DNA of 64,000 bases. Origin: Ktedonospora formicarum. Its GTDB lineage: Bacteria; Chloroflexota; Ktedonobacteria; Ktedonobacterales; Ktedonobacteraceae. The notes beneath the pieces were generated by a model. It was not told the DNA's origin. It saw only the letters and a program-made list of their open reading frames with translations, and searched no databases. This document shows, piece by piece, positions 36,679-46,669 of the stretch. Every line of letters begins with the position of its first letter. The first letter of the stretch is position 1. The stretch spans positions 268,053 to 332,052 of the forward strand of contig NZ_BNJF01000008.1 in assembly GCF_016587355.1 (NCBI RefSeq), written 5' to 3'. The position numbers were made by a program, and so were the translations under genes.

Positions 36679-36992
36679 GACAGTATAACTTTCGTCTCAT
36701 TTCTTGGTCGTCATTGCTCCCTAAAAATATCTCTTTTGGCCGATGATAGTCCCCTCTTCATTGCAGTATACTCCTGGTCAGAACATCATCTGCCAGCAGA
36801 AACACTGACGTGATGTGATGAATGACAGTATTGCCCTGTGAGAGAAGAGCGTCTTCATCAGGGATGAGGTATGAGAGAGAGAATGCAATATGGCCTATAC
36901 AACCGAAAAAACAGTATCGTTCGTAGCATGGCCAATTTCCTTCGTCAAAGAGAAGGGACCGTTGAAGCAGAAGACAAAGGACGATCAAAGAT

Positions 36993-37244
36993 ATGCAACT
37001 TCTCCCTTGCCGTTCTCAAATCTTTAGATCTGTTGAAAACGATTTTCAAGAAATACAGTGTTTGCAACAAGCGCAGCTGGAATATGGGGCCTATGCATGT
37101 ATTCCCGGAACCCAGCACACCTATGAAGAGGTAATCCAATCGCTTGTTGGGCTCGATCTACGTAGACAATATGAAGCACGCAAGCAAAGAAACCACCCGT
37201 CCTTATCAAAGCAGCACCACACCATCAAGGCACAAAAGGGGTAA
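36993..37244 (+). CDS. Doubtful small ORF before the PAS kinase
   Basis: 83 aa, MQLLPCRSQIFRSVENDF to KAQKG, ending 17 bp before the kinase start. The segment EYGAYACIPGTQHTYEEVIQ looks protein-like, but no family is recognised and the ribosome binding site is weak. It could be a leader gene or chance. Confidence 0.25.
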   Translation: MQLLPCRSQIFRSVENDFQEIQCLQQAQLEYGAYACIPGTQHTYEEVIQSLVGLDLRRQYEARKQRNHPSLSKQHHTIKAQKG

Positions 37245-37261
37245 TACCAAGGAGGCTCCTG

Positions 37262-38926
37262 ATGAAACAAGAGCACGAGCTCTACAGTGGGACACCTGTC
37301 CCTTGCCATCAAGCGGGAAACGATAGACAGATGCATAGGCTCCTAGAACATCCACAACCACGAGCAGAGTATCAAGAGATGGAAGAAGAACAGCTTGCAC
37401 TGCTTGATACACTTCCTCAATTTGTCTGGCTCATCCGACCTGATGGTTCCGTCGCATACATGAATCAACGCTGGCGCGACTACAGCCGTTTGTTGCCTCA
37501 CCTGTCCACAGAGCAGGAAGGGCCTCAGGTTCCACATCTCGATGACACTCAACACATCAAGAATGGACCGCACGCGTTGCCTCACACCATGCTCCTCTCT
37601 GAGCAAGAGATCTGCTGGCTTGAGAACCTTCATCCAGAGGATACAGAACGTGTCCTCGCACTTCGGGGCCAGGCCTTTGCCACAGGCGAGCCTTTTGAGT
37701 TTGAATATCGCCTCAGAGAGGGGTGCACAGGAGCATATCGCTGGTTCCTCTCACGAGGCGCTCCACGTTGCAATAAAGCAGGACAGATTGTCCTGTGGGT
37801 AGCCACCTGCGCGGATATCGATGACCAGAAACGGACAGAAGAGACCTTGCGCCAGAGCCAGGAACGCGTGAATCTACTCATGAATTCTAGTCTGATCGGC
37901 ATCTTTTGCGCCGAGGGCAATGAGATTGTGGATGCGAATACCACATTTCTCCGCATGACTGGCTACACACAAGAGGATCTGCAGCAGCGCAATGTCCACT
38001 GGGCAACCATGTCCAGCCCACCCACGTCCTCTTTTTCCCAGCGGGTCTACCAGGAAGTGGTCGTACGACACTGCACGACCCCCTTTGAGACCGAACTAGT
38101 ATGTAAAGATGGCAGTCATCTTCCCGTCTTAATGGGAGGTGTCGCCTTTCATGACCGGGTGCTACAAGGGGTTGGTTTTGTTCTGGATAATTCCGCTCGC
38201 CGGGAGTTGGAACAACGCAAAGATGCCTTTTTGGGTATGGCTAGCCATGAATTGAAGACGCCTCTGGCCTCCTTGAAACTGCAAACCCAACTCTTGCGCA
38301 AGAAACTTGGGAAACAAAACCTTTCCAATGTGGATGAGGTATGTGCTCGCATGGAAAAACAGCTTCATGCCATTACCCGCTTGGTCAACGAGTTACTCGA
38401 CCTCTCGCGCATCCAGGCCGGGAAGCTGGAATATGCGCACGAGATGGTCGATTTGAGTGCGATGCTTGAGGACGTGGTTGAAGTGATTCAACACACGCAA
38501 ACGACTCATACCATTGTGGTCCCGCATGCCGCATCCCCTGCCTTCGTCATCGGGGATCGAGATCGACTCGCGCAGGTGTTTCTGAATATACTCAGCAATG
38601 CGATTAAATATGCTCCAGGTGCCCCGCTGATCGAAGTGGCGCTCACCACCTCGTCAAAGGCAGTCACGATCAGTGTACGCGATCAGGGGATTGGCATCCC
38701 ACGAGAACTGCAAGGGAGAATCTTTGAACGCTTCTATCGGGCAGTGACTCCCCAGCAATGTGCCTTTCCGGGACTTGGGATGGGCTTGTATATTGTCGCG
38801 GAGATTGTCAAGCATCATGGAGGAACGATCCGGGTCGAAAGCGAGAAAGAAAAAGGATCGACTTTTCACGTCACATTTCCTCTGGCTCCCTTGTGGGAAG
38901 AAAACAGAGAAGAGGAACAGCAATGA
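37262..38926 (+). CDS. PAS-domain sensor histidine kinase
   Basis: 554 aa, AAGGAGG upstream of ATG. Two PAS domains (about residues 45-190, LDTLPQFVWLIRPDGSVAYMN; and 200-315, LMNSSLIGIFCAEGNEIVDAN) precede HisKA with H329 in GMASHELKTPLASLKLQ. The ATPase domain has FLNILSNAIKYAPGAP, VRDQGIGIPRELQGRIFERF and GLGMGLYIVAEIVKHHGG. There is no membrane helix, so it is cytoplasmic. It overlaps a receiver protein by ATGA, its likely partner. Confidence 0.92.
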   Translation: MKQEHELYSGTPVPCHQAGNDRQMHRLLEHPQPRAEYQEMEEEQLALLDTLPQFVWLIRPDGSVAYMNQRWRDYSRLLPHLSTEQEGPQVPHLDDTQHIKNGPHALPHTMLLSEQEICWLENLHPEDTERVLALRGQAFATGEPFEFEYRLREGCTGAYRWFLSRGAPRCNKAGQIVLWVATCADIDDQKRTEETLRQSQERVNLLMNSSLIGIFCAEGNEIVDANTTFLRMTGYTQEDLQQRNVHWATMSSPPTSSFSQRVYQEVVVRHCTTPFETELVCKDGSHLPVLMGGVAFHDRVLQGVGFVLDNSARRELEQRKDAFLGMASHELKTPLASLKLQTQLLRKKLGKQNLSNVDEVCARMEKQLHAITRLVNELLDLSRIQAGKLEYAHEMVDLSAMLEDVVEVIQHTQTTHTIVVPHAASPAFVIGDRDRLAQVFLNILSNAIKYAPGAPLIEVALTTSSKAVTISVRDQGIGIPRELQGRIFERFYRAVTPQQCAFPGLGMGLYIVAEIVKHHGGTIRVESEKEKGSTFHVTFPLAPLWEENREEEQQ

Positions 38927-39378
38927 ACCAGAGCCACGATGGAGAGCATGAATCTGCGCGCAGCAAACGTATTCTCATCGTCGAAGATGATCCCATCCTG
39001 GGCGCTATCCTGCTGGAAGCGCTCCAGGATGAGGCGGCCTATGAGGCCTCCCATGTCCTCAGCGGAGAGATGGCACAACATATCCTGCAAACGGATATCC
39101 CTGCATTAGTGCTCCTGGACTATCATCTCCCTGGGATAAGCGGTCTGGAACTGACAGACTGGCTGAGGAGTCGAGAAGAGCGTGGACACATCCCTGTCCT
39201 CTTGATGAGTGCGGATGTGCTGCCACCAGAGGCCAGCGGCAAAAAGCACCTCAAAACGCTGCAGAAACCCTTTGAGCTGGAGGCGCTACTCCAATCGATT
39301 GCTGAACTGCTCGTTTCAGGAGCAAACGCTGATCCTGGTGCAGCAAAAGCGCTCTCCCACAACCATGGTGCTCAATAA
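38923..39378 (+). CDS. Single-domain response regulator
   Basis: 151 aa from ATG 38923, overlapping the kinase stop as ATGA; a longer frame from 38758 would run inside the kinase gene and is rejected. Receiver features: RILIVEDDP, phospho-acceptor D66 in LVLLDYHLPGISGL, LLMSADVLP and K in LQKPFELEA. No output domain is present, so it works through another protein, or as a phosphate sink in a relay. Confidence 0.9.
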   Translation: MNQSHDGEHESARSKRILIVEDDPILGAILLEALQDEAAYEASHVLSGEMAQHILQTDIPALVLLDYHLPGISGLELTDWLRSREERGHIPVLLMSADVLPPEASGKKHLKTLQKPFELEALLQSIAELLVSGANADPGAAKALSHNHGAQ

Positions 39379-39707
39379 GACCTTCATCTGGCAAGCACTA
39401 CACAATTACACGTGTGAGGAAAAACCTGCGTGAATGCGTGGCTGTCCTCATAGCAATACCGATCAGAAGCTCGTCCATTTAGTTCCGTCAAACCCACTAG
39501 CAGTGCGATGAGGTCTGAGAAGACAACAGTATTGAAGTGCAATGCTTTACTGACGACTGTGCGAATATGCTTGGGCACGTCTTCCAGTGCTTCCTCTAGA
39601 TCAGGCATCACGCTTTGGTTGATCTTTATCCTTGGGTTCATACTGTCAAGGACACCTCTCGTTTGCCGGGTGGAACCAGAAACCGTTGAGTATAAAGGAG
39701 CGTTTAC
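39379..39707. other. Non-coding stretch
   Basis: About 330 bp between the receiver gene and ferredoxin. A minus-strand frame (39384-39641) shows no recognisable motif. The ferredoxin promoter probably lies here. Confidence 0.4.
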
Positions 39708-39950
39708 ATGAGAATTGTCGTGGATCTAACCCGCTGTCAGAGCTATGGGCAGTGTGTCTTTGCCGCACCGAGTGTCTTTCGATTTCATGGCGAAGAAGCT
39801 CTTGAATATGACTATACTCCTGATGACCGGTTCCGTGAACAGGTCAGGTGGGCCGCGGCAGCCTGCCCGGTCCATGCCATCATGCTAGATTACCTGGATG
39901 AACAACCAGAGAGTGATTCTCATCAGGAGAGTGTTGGAGGAAAGGCATGA
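39708..39950 (+). CDS. Ferredoxin, probably [3Fe-4S], for a P450 system
   Basis: 80 aa. The Cys pattern C10-x5-C16 ... C53-P (LTRCQSYGQC, AAACPVHAI) fits the three-Cys ferredoxins that serve bacterial P450s. The position where a fourth Cys would be is not Cys. AAAGGAG lies before ATG. The stop overlaps the ferredoxin reductase start as ATGA, so the two are translationally coupled. It should carry electrons from the reductase to the P450 downstream. Confidence 0.92.
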   Translation: MRIVVDLTRCQSYGQCVFAAPSVFRFHGEEALEYDYTPDDRFREQVRWAAAACPVHAIMLDYLDEQPESDSHQESVGGKA

Positions 39951-41460
39951 CGAGTAGCCATCTCCCTAGAATGCCGGGCTTTACCAATGGTCATATAGTA
40001 ATCGTTGGTGCCTCGCTAGCCGGTTTGCGCGCGGCAGAGACCCTGCGCGCCGAAGGCTTTCCTGGTCAATTGACCCTGATTGGTGATGAACCCTACGAAC
40101 CCTATGATCGCCCGCCCTTATCTAAAACCGTCCAGGCCGGGTGGATCTCAGAAGAGCATACCACCTTGCCCCGGCGACGGGATGTCGCGGCGGAGTGGTT
40201 GCTGGGAACCCCGGCGACGAGACTGGATTTGCCCAATCGGCACGTTCTGCTTGCCGATGGGCGCCAGGTCCCCTTTGATCGACTCTTGATCTCCACCGGG
40301 ACCCGAGCACGTCCCTGGCCAGACAAGGAGCAAGCATCTCTCGATGGAGTGTTCACGCTCCGCACTCGTGACGATGCCGCTCGGCTTCATGCCCGTCTGG
40401 CGGCAAGACCCAAACGGGTGCTGGTTATCGGTGCCGGTTTCACCGGTTCAGAGGTGGCTTCTGTCTGTCGCGAGCTCGGCCTGGAAGTGACTGTCACTGA
40501 GCGCAGCGCGGCGCCGTTGGCTGGTGCCCTTGGCCAGGCGGCTGGCACCTTTGCCGCGTATTTACAGCGCCAGCATGGAGTGGATCTGCGCTGCAACACG
40601 ACGGTTATGGCTCTGGAGGGTGATGCTCAGAAGAAGCTGCGCTGCGCCCGGCTCTCGGATGGCAGCGAGCTGGATGTGGAGGTGGCCGTGGTGGCCCTTG
40701 GCTCTCTGCGCAATACGGAGTGGTTACAGGATGCCGGACTGGCCGCTGACGCCCGCGGGGTGGTGTGTGACGCAGCTTGTCGTGCCTTCAATGTGGATGG
40801 GATGGTCACCAATGACATTTTCGTTGCAGGGGATGTCGCACGCTGGCCTCATCCCCTCTATGATGGGCAACTCCTGGTCGTCGAGCACTGGAGCAATGCC
40901 GTCACCCAGGCAGAGGCCGCAGCTCATAACATGCTGGCCACGGCTGCGACGCGCCGCGCACATAAGCACCTACCCTTCTTCTGGTCCAACCAGTTCGGGG
41001 TCAATATCAAGGCCATCGGTTTACCCACCATTGCTGATACTATCGTTCTCACTCAGGGCTCAAGTGAGGAGCGCCGCCTGATCGCCGCCTATGGACACCA
41101 AGGCCGTATCGTCGCGGCGGTTGCCGTCAACGCACCCAGGTCCTTACCAGCCTATCAAGCGCTCATCGAGGCTCGTGCGCCGTTCCCGCCAGAGCTGCAC
41201 GCCTCCAATGAGCCAGCTAAGCTACATCCCTTACCGGCAGGTTTCCCTCAGCGCGGGCAACCCACCCACGATCCGGGTGCCGAGCCTACAGGGGCTGGCC
41301 CGAGCACGCCTGAACAGGAGATTCAGGAAGAGGTGCTCAAGTTGTTGGACCCACGGGTACTCTTCGGTGCTCCCCCCTTACGATACTGCACGCGAACGGC
41401 ATTGGCATGGAGGAGAGATCTCCCTTGCCAGAAGGACACACAGGAGAAATACACTCATGA
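39947..41460 (+). CDS. FAD-dependent ferredoxin reductase, apparent frameshift near its end
   Basis: FAD motif VIVGASLAGLRAAETLR (residue ~18), NAD motif VLVIGAGFTGSEVASVC (~158), and NDIFVAGDVARWP (second FAD motif) identify a rhodocoxin/putidaredoxin-reductase-like enzyme. As read, the frame overruns to 41740, 284 bases into the P450 gene. Adding one C to the C6 run at 41372-41377 changes the end to ILHANGIGMEERSPLPEG... with TGA at 41458-41460, overlapping the P450 ATG as ATGA. That gives 504 aa and matches the coupled style of the operon. The true end is therefore taken as 41460. Confidence 0.88.
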
Positions 41461-42689
41461 CACAAACATCGATTGTTCCTCCAGAGAAACTGTTCTCCCA
41501 GCTGCTCGACCTGTCCAGTCGAGCCAATCCGTATCCACTCTATACCCGCTTGCGCGAGACACCGGTCTCAGTGCAAGAGGATGGGACCTATGTCGTCAGC
41601 ACATATCAGGAGATCAACTTGCTGCTCCACGATCCACGGATCAGTTCCGACGAACGCAGGAACATACAAGGGGCTGGCGCCCTGGCTGCATCGGGGCGTC
41701 TCTCACCCACGCCACCGTTCATTTTTACCGATCCTCCTGAGCATACTCGGTTCCGTCGTCTGATTATGCATCAGTTTACCCCGCAACGAATCATGGGCCT
41801 GCGAGAGCACATCGTACAGGCGGTGAAAGCCTTGCTCGATGCCAGGAAGAACCAGTACCAGCTCGATTTGGTCCAGGACTTCGCGTATCCACTGCCGGTC
41901 ACCATCATCTGTCGGTTGCTTGGGGTGCCGCCCGAGGACGAACCACGCTTTCGGGTCTGGTCCTCGGCGCTGGTGCGCACACTTGATCCGACAGAAAGCT
42001 TGAGCGAGGCAGAGGTACGGGAGGCAACGCAAAGCCGAACCCAGATGCGTGAATATATGGAGAAGCTTTGCGCGACCCGTCGCGCTCACCCCCAGGATGA
42101 TGTGTTCTCTGGTCTAGTGGTTGGGGACGATCCCAATGGTCGCTTACCTGAGTCGGATCTGCTGGCTACCATGGAATTGTTGCTTATCGCCGGCCATGAG
42201 ACGACTGTCAACCTGATCACGAACGGCATGCTGACGCTGCTACGCCATACGGATGTGTTGAATCGTCTACGGCGTAACCCAGATGTGCTGGCGATTCCGA
42301 CAGTGGAAGAGGTCTTGCGCTATGATCCGCCAGTGCAGTTTCGTACGCGTACGACGCTGACCGATGTGCCAATTGCTGGTGTGACCATCCCGCAAGGAGC
42401 CTCGGTCGCCCTGCTGCTGGCAGCAGGCAGCCGCGACCCCGCGCGCTTCGCCGATCCCGATCGTTTTTGGCCTGAACGTGACGACAACGAGCATCTTGGC
42501 TTTGGTGGTGGGGATCACTATTGCGTTGGTGCGCCGCTTGCCCGGCTCGAAGCGGTGACGGCCTTGAAGGCGCTCGCGCGCCGTCTCGAGGCTCCGCGAT
42601 TAGACGCCGATCCGCCACCCTATCGGAGGAATGCCGCTTTGCGTGGCCCAGAACACCTGCAGGTTGCTTTTGAGCGCCTGAACGACTGA
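41457..42689 (+). CDS. Cytochrome P450
   Basis: 410 aa from ATG 41457, with AGGAGA 9 bp upstream; the open frame back to 41091 lies inside the reductase and is rejected. Motifs: FIFTDPPEHTRFRRL (helix C), LLIAGHETTVN (I helix with oxygen-activating HET), EEVLRYD (ExxR), and the heme loop GFGGGDHYCVGAPLARLE with ligand C356. Soluble bacterial class I type. With its own ferredoxin and reductase it forms a complete three-component monooxygenase. The substrate is unknown. Confidence 0.94.
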   Translation: MTQTSIVPPEKLFSQLLDLSSRANPYPLYTRLRETPVSVQEDGTYVVSTYQEINLLLHDPRISSDERRNIQGAGALAASGRLSPTPPFIFTDPPEHTRFRRLIMHQFTPQRIMGLREHIVQAVKALLDARKNQYQLDLVQDFAYPLPVTIICRLLGVPPEDEPRFRVWSSALVRTLDPTESLSEAEVREATQSRTQMREYMEKLCATRRAHPQDDVFSGLVVGDDPNGRLPESDLLATMELLLIAGHETTVNLITNGMLTLLRHTDVLNRLRRNPDVLAIPTVEEVLRYDPPVQFRTRTTLTDVPIAGVTIPQGASVALLLAAGSRDPARFADPDRFWPERDDNEHLGFGGGDHYCVGAPLARLEAVTALKALARRLEAPRLDADPPPYRRNAALRGPEHLQVAFERLND

Positions 42690-42705
42690 GAAGGGAAAAA
42701 CTGGG

Positions 42706-42846
42706 AAATAGCGTAAATATTCGACGGTTTTTGAAGCCGAAATGTGGGAATTCGGCGGGACTGATTGGAATCAACAGGCTCGTTCAACGTGAATCGATGC
42801 TGGAAGCGGCTTATTGCATACTCATCGTGTAAATTCATCGAGAACT
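42706..42846 (+). repeat. Dispersed repeat, copy A
   Basis: Shares a diverged ~145-bp sequence with 52309-52462: AAATAGCGT near the start, TTCGACG-TTTTT, TGGGAATT, ATTGGAATC in the middle, and TGTAAATTC near the end. It includes a small stem GCCGAA...TTCGGC. Both copies are non-coding and lie near transposase genes. Identity of the element is unknown. Confidence 0.5.
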
Positions 42847-43061
42847 TCCACAGAGCAAGAGGGCAAGGCAGCTTTCCCAAGGCTCTCTGAGGGGTGGTGC
42901 GGCTGCGACGCACGATGTCTTCGGTCGTCTGTCGCGCCGCTCGGTGGAAAAAGTGGTCTGGCTTCCAGGGAGATACTGAACTTTTTTTTCACGTACCCTT
43001 GAGGTCTTGTCGTCTTATTGCTGTGCATAGACTAGTATTCCCTAGAGCGCCGGTCAAGAAA

Positions 43062-44636
43062 TCAAGCAGCGTCCTGAAACTCAGCCGAGAACTGCTGAGA
43101 ACGTGCCAGGACATGGAGATTGTGGACGACGGCGCACCGGCGCAGATCGAAGAGATTCTTGCGCAGGCCACGATAGCGTGCGCGTCGTCCTTGCCATCGG
43201 CCCACATGGGCAAGGGTATGTTCGACAGCCACCCGTTCGCGCAGTTTGCCCCTTCCTTGTGAGGTTTGTTGGCGTTGGCGTAATTCGAGGAGCAACGCCT
43301 CATCGGGGTGAATGCTGACGCTGCGCCCTTTGGAACTGGTAGTACATTGAGTTTGCAAGGGACACTGCGCGCAGATCTCTTTGGGAAAGTGGATCACTCC
43401 ACCAGGCACGAAAGGCGTCTCTTGTTCCGCAGGGCACCTGATGATCTGTTGCTCCCAGTCCAGAGTAAACGCCTGCTTGGGAAAACGTTTGGTTTCGCGA
43501 ACCGGCCAGGCTTTACAGTACACTTCCAGATCGTCGCTGCGCTCACGCACCAAATGGCTACTCAAATACGCCCGATCGATGTGCAGTTCCTTCAAAAAGA
43601 CCTCTTGTCGATCCAGATCGACGCTGATCGCTTCCGTCACACTGGCTTCCGGCATATTCGCTGGCGTCAGACCTGCCGCACGGATGAGACCTGTGTCCAG
43701 ATCGTGGAGCACATGGTGCTTGTAGTCATCTACCCGCACACTGCGACTTTTACGTCCATGACGCATCTGCCCATCTTCTATGCTGATGCGCCAGTCTTTC
43801 GCCACCCCCTTGATCAGACTTGCCTTTCCATTCTCATCGACTTCTACATCCTGCGCCTTGACATGTTGTGCAGCTGCAAGAGATAACTGAGCCAGTTGCG
43901 CATCTCCCTGTTGCAGGGTCTGCACCCAGGTTTCCACGGCTTGTAACACGTTCAAGACCAGTGCCAACGCCTCGTCTTTCTGGATTTGTTGATCCCAATC
44001 GCGGTCCAACGCCGCCTTCAGGCTGCTCCCACAAATCAACTCTGCTCCTGCCTCTTTCGCTACTTCGACTAGGTCTCGCTTCTGTTGCTCAGCCACCACG
44101 CGCATGACCTTTTTGAGCGCGTGACCCACCAGATTGCATGTTTCCTCAACTCGTCCAGCTCCCCACAATGGACTGCTATCCAATGCAGCACGCAATGGCC
44201 GTGACCCAAATGCCTGGCTTTGATTTGCAATCTCTATCGTCCGTTCGATGAGCCGTCGGTCCATCTGTCCTTCAATCAGCCGCTTGCGGAACGCTACCAG
44301 TGTTCCTTTGCTAAAAGGTGCCTCTTCCGTATCAACGCAATCCAGGACAAGTTGCCACCGCCGATCCATGAGCGTCGCCTCAACAACCTCATCATCTGAG
44401 ACACCTGTGTAGGCTTGCACGATGGTTGCCAAGGCCAGTTGTGCTGGAGCGATGGGTGGCTGACCTCGAAAACCTGGTGCATAGAGTGTGGCCAGTTCTT
44501 CTTGAAAAGCGTCAGAAAACAACTCATGACGGTAATGCCGGAGAAAGACAAACAACTTCGCTCGTTTGATGCATGTGATAATAGTTTGCTCCAAAGGCGT
44601 TGGGATAATCGGAGGGTGCCAAGGTGGGGGACGCAT
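43062..44636 (-). CDS. IS1182-family transposase
   Basis: 524 aa, full length. N-terminal DUF772-type part: HELFSDAFQEELATLYAPGFRG and PPIAPAQLALATIVQAYTGVSDDEVVEATLMDRRW, seen in blocks. The DDE core includes ALDSSPLWGAGR, HIDRAYLSS and the C-terminal RERVAVEHTLAHVGRWQGRRARYRGLRKN. A CxxCxxxxxC-like segment (EICAQCPLQTQC) is typical of the family. The frame is uninterrupted, so the gene may be active. The stop codon touches the left terminal repeat. Confidence 0.92.
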   Translation of the reverse strand: MRPPPWHPPIIPTPLEQTIITCIKRAKLFVFLRHYRHELFSDAFQEELATLYAPGFRGQPPIAPAQLALATIVQAYTGVSDDEVVEATLMDRRWQLVLDCVDTEEAPFSKGTLVAFRKRLIEGQMDRRLIERTIEIANQSQAFGSRPLRAALDSSPLWGAGRVEETCNLVGHALKKVMRVVAEQQKRDLVEVAKEAGAELICGSSLKAALDRDWDQQIQKDEALALVLNVLQAVETWVQTLQQGDAQLAQLSLAAAQHVKAQDVEVDENGKASLIKGVAKDWRISIEDGQMRHGRKSRSVRVDDYKHHVLHDLDTGLIRAAGLTPANMPEASVTEAISVDLDRQEVFLKELHIDRAYLSSHLVRERSDDLEVYCKAWPVRETKRFPKQAFTLDWEQQIIRCPAEQETPFVPGGVIHFPKEICAQCPLQTQCTTSSKGRSVSIHPDEALLLELRQRQQTSQGRGKLRERVAVEHTLAHVGRWQGRRARYRGLRKNLFDLRRCAVVHNLHVLARSQQFSAEFQDAA

Positions 44637-44872
44637 GGTATGCTCCTTTGCGCATCTTTTTCAAGGATGGCGAGCGTTGCCTGGGCCATGAGGGCATGTT
44701 TGCTCTGCCAGTTCTTGTTCGATGGTCAGAGAGAAATGAGAAGTGTTCCCGTTTGATGTTTCGTATTGCATGAGGCGCCGGCTTCTTCAAAGCATTGACA
44801 GGCGGATGTGACGCGCATTGCGAAATGTGGCAGCAGACTCGCAACTCCATCCAGGTCTGCTGCCCTCGCGCA

Positions 44873-45844
44873 TTACGGGATGAGCAGCACCATACCGATC
44901 GCCTGTCGCGCTTCAATGGCTGCATGGGCATCAGCGGCACGCTCCAGCGGGTACCTCTGCCCAATCACGGCCACCAGCCGCCCAGCTGCTGCCTCTTGCA
45001 ATGCGGTCTCCATGTGAGCGCGTGTTTCCTGTTCTGTCCTGGCCATCGCCATCCCAAGGGCGCCGATCACCGTAATGCCTCGCATCGCCAGGTCATGCAG
45101 GCCGATCGTCGCCTCGGTGCCAGAGGAGGAGCCGTACACCACCAACCGACCACCTCCGTTCGTTGTCACCTCAAAGGCTTGATGGCCAATGGTCCCTCCC
45201 ACTGCGTCAATGACCACATCGGCCCCTTTGCCTCCTGTGACGTTTCGCACCTGCTCCATCCAGTCATTCTCACCGTAGTCGATAACCATATCGGCCCCAA
45301 GTCGAGAAACGACCGCGAGTTTCTCTTTCCCCCCCGCTGCTCCAATCACGGTGCCCGCGCCCGCTGCTTTCGCCAGTTGGACCAACTGCGAACCAGTGTT
45401 GCCCGCTGCCGCCGTGATCAAAACGGTTTCATCGGGTTTAATCTGCACCGTTTTCAGGATGGAGATGGCAGTTCCTCCTGCCAGGAACACGCCTAACGCC
45501 CGTTCAACAGACAGCTCCTTTGGAAGAGAGAAAACGTTGGTCACATCAGTAACCACTTGCTCTCCATAGCCACCACCAGCCTTGGTGAGTGCCACCACGG
45601 GCTTTCCCACGAGCGTCTGGTCACCATCTGGCCCGACTGATCTGATCTGACCACCCACCGCCCATCCAGGTACAAAGGGGAGCGGGAAGGGGTACTTTCC
45701 CGCACGGACGGATGTATCTCCAAAAGAGACACCTGCCGCCTCTACGGCGATCACGACCTGGCTGGGTCCAGCCTGTGGCTCTTCGCTCTCTTCAAGGCGC
45801 AACACTTCGGGGAGGCCAAATTGGCGGACTTTTACAATACGCAT
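44873..45844 (-). CDS. MDR-family NADPH:quinone oxidoreductase-like protein
   Basis: 323 aa. It shows the GroES-like fold start VRQFGLPEVLRLEESEEP, PFVPGWAVGGQI, and NADPH-binding VLITAAAGNTGSQLVQLAKAAGA followed by GADVVIDAVGG. The Cys zinc ligands of alcohol dehydrogenases are absent, so it belongs with zinc-independent quinone oxidoreductases. It is divergent from a TetR gene with 233 bp between, and the pair lies inside the IS1182-type inverted repeats. A role in quinone or electrophile detoxification is likely but unproven. Confidence 0.88.
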   Translation of the reverse strand: MRIVKVRQFGLPEVLRLEESEEPQAGPSQVVIAVEAAGVSFGDTSVRAGKYPFPLPFVPGWAVGGQIRSVGPDGDQTLVGKPVVALTKAGGGYGEQVVTDVTNVFSLPKELSVERALGVFLAGGTAISILKTVQIKPDETVLITAAAGNTGSQLVQLAKAAGAGTVIGAAGGKEKLAVVSRLGADMVIDYGENDWMEQVRNVTGGKGADVVIDAVGGTIGHQAFEVTTNGGGRLVVYGSSSGTEATIGLHDLAMRGITVIGALGMAMARTEQETRAHMETALQEAAAGRLVAVIGQRYPLERAADAHAAIEARQAIGMVLLIP

Positions 45845-45943
45845 GAGTCATCTCCTGTATCTTTTCTGTGATTTTGGCTTGTGACAGTACCATCCATGCG
45901 ACTCTCTCATTGCCTCGCCTCATAGACGGCTCAGATTTGCCTC

Positions 45944-45977
45944 TTGACAGGACTTCCTACTCGGAACATACTGTTCC
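45944..45977 (+). promoter_or_regulatory. Promoter with overlapping operator for the TetR gene
   Basis: TTGACA (45944-45949) and CATACT (45967-45972) are 17 nt apart. The palindrome GGAACA-TAC-TGTTCC (45963-45977) covers the -10. This is the expected place for an autorepressor operator in the divergent region. A GGAATA half-site follows at 45982. Confidence 0.65.
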
Positions 45978-46077
45978 AGACGGAATATGCTATCTTTTCG
46001 CAAGTATAGTCAGCAGAGTATGAAGAAGCAAGTCACAATCGAGAGGATGTGTTCTGAATGGAACAAATGAGCAGAAA

Positions 46078-46662
46078 ATGACCCAAAACACGGAGAACTT
46101 ACGCGTGAGACGCATGAAAAAACTGTTGCGGGAGGCGTTGCTTGATTTGATCGAGGAGCGAGGCTTTGACGCGCTCACGGTGAGCGAGATTATCCAGCGA
46201 GCCATGGTGAGTCGAACAGCATTTTATCGCAATTATCAAGATAAATATGATCTGGTAGAGCAGATCTTCGAGGATGAGATGCACATTTTGATGAGTGCAT
46301 TGGGCAACTTCGGCCCAGAGCGCCCTCCGCAACAATGGGTAAATCTCTTCGAGCATGTGGCGGAATACGAGCAACTCTATCGTGTGCTGCTTGGGGGGAA
46401 AGGGAGTCCCTGGTTTGTCATGAAGATGCGAGCCTCTTTAGCTGAATTGGTCAAGGAACATACGCTTGTTCCAAACAAGCAGCCCATAGCTGATCGTCGT
46501 GTGTTTGTGAATGGATTTCTGCCAACACTGCTGGCCTCGTTGTTTGTCGATGCAATTACTTGGTGGCTTGAACAGGGACGACCCTATTCTCCTGGAGAGA
46601 TGGCTCAGTACTGTTCAAAGCTTGCGGCTTCGATTTTCCAAGAAGCAAGCGCTTGGGAATGA
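46078..46662 (+). CDS. TetR/AcrR-family regulator
   Basis: 194 aa. HTH: LREALLDLIEERGFDALTVSEIIQRAMVSRTAFYRNYQDKYDLVEQ, in parts from residue 16. The C-terminal helical domain with EHVAEYEQLYRVLLGGKG and the ITWWLEQGRPYSPGEMAQY segment resembles TetR_C_7/DhaS-like regulators. It likely represses the divergent oxidoreductase and itself through the palindrome at 45963. A 12-bp hairpin follows the stop. Confidence 0.9.
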   Translation: MTQNTENLRVRRMKKLLREALLDLIEERGFDALTVSEIIQRAMVSRTAFYRNYQDKYDLVEQIFEDEMHILMSALGNFGPERPPQQWVNLFEHVAEYEQLYRVLLGGKGSPWFVMKMRASLAELVKEHTLVPNKQPIADRRVFVNGFLPTLLASLFVDAITWWLEQGRPYSPGEMAQYCSKLAASIFQEASAWE

Positions 46663-46669
46663 CTGGTTC

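Larger units (their letters stand above)
36510..37261. other. Divergent intergenic region
   Basis: About 750 bp between the MalT-like gene and the PAS kinase. It holds the 23-bp perfect hairpin at 36623-36678 and a doubtful small frame at 36993-37244. Confidence 0.4.

Noticed and set aside
41091..41456. 5' extension of the P450 frame
   Set aside because: It lies inside the reductase coding region; a ribosome binding site marks ATG 41457.
41461..41740. C-terminal extension of the ferredoxin reductase
   Set aside because: It overlaps the P450 and is explained by one missing C at 41372-41377.
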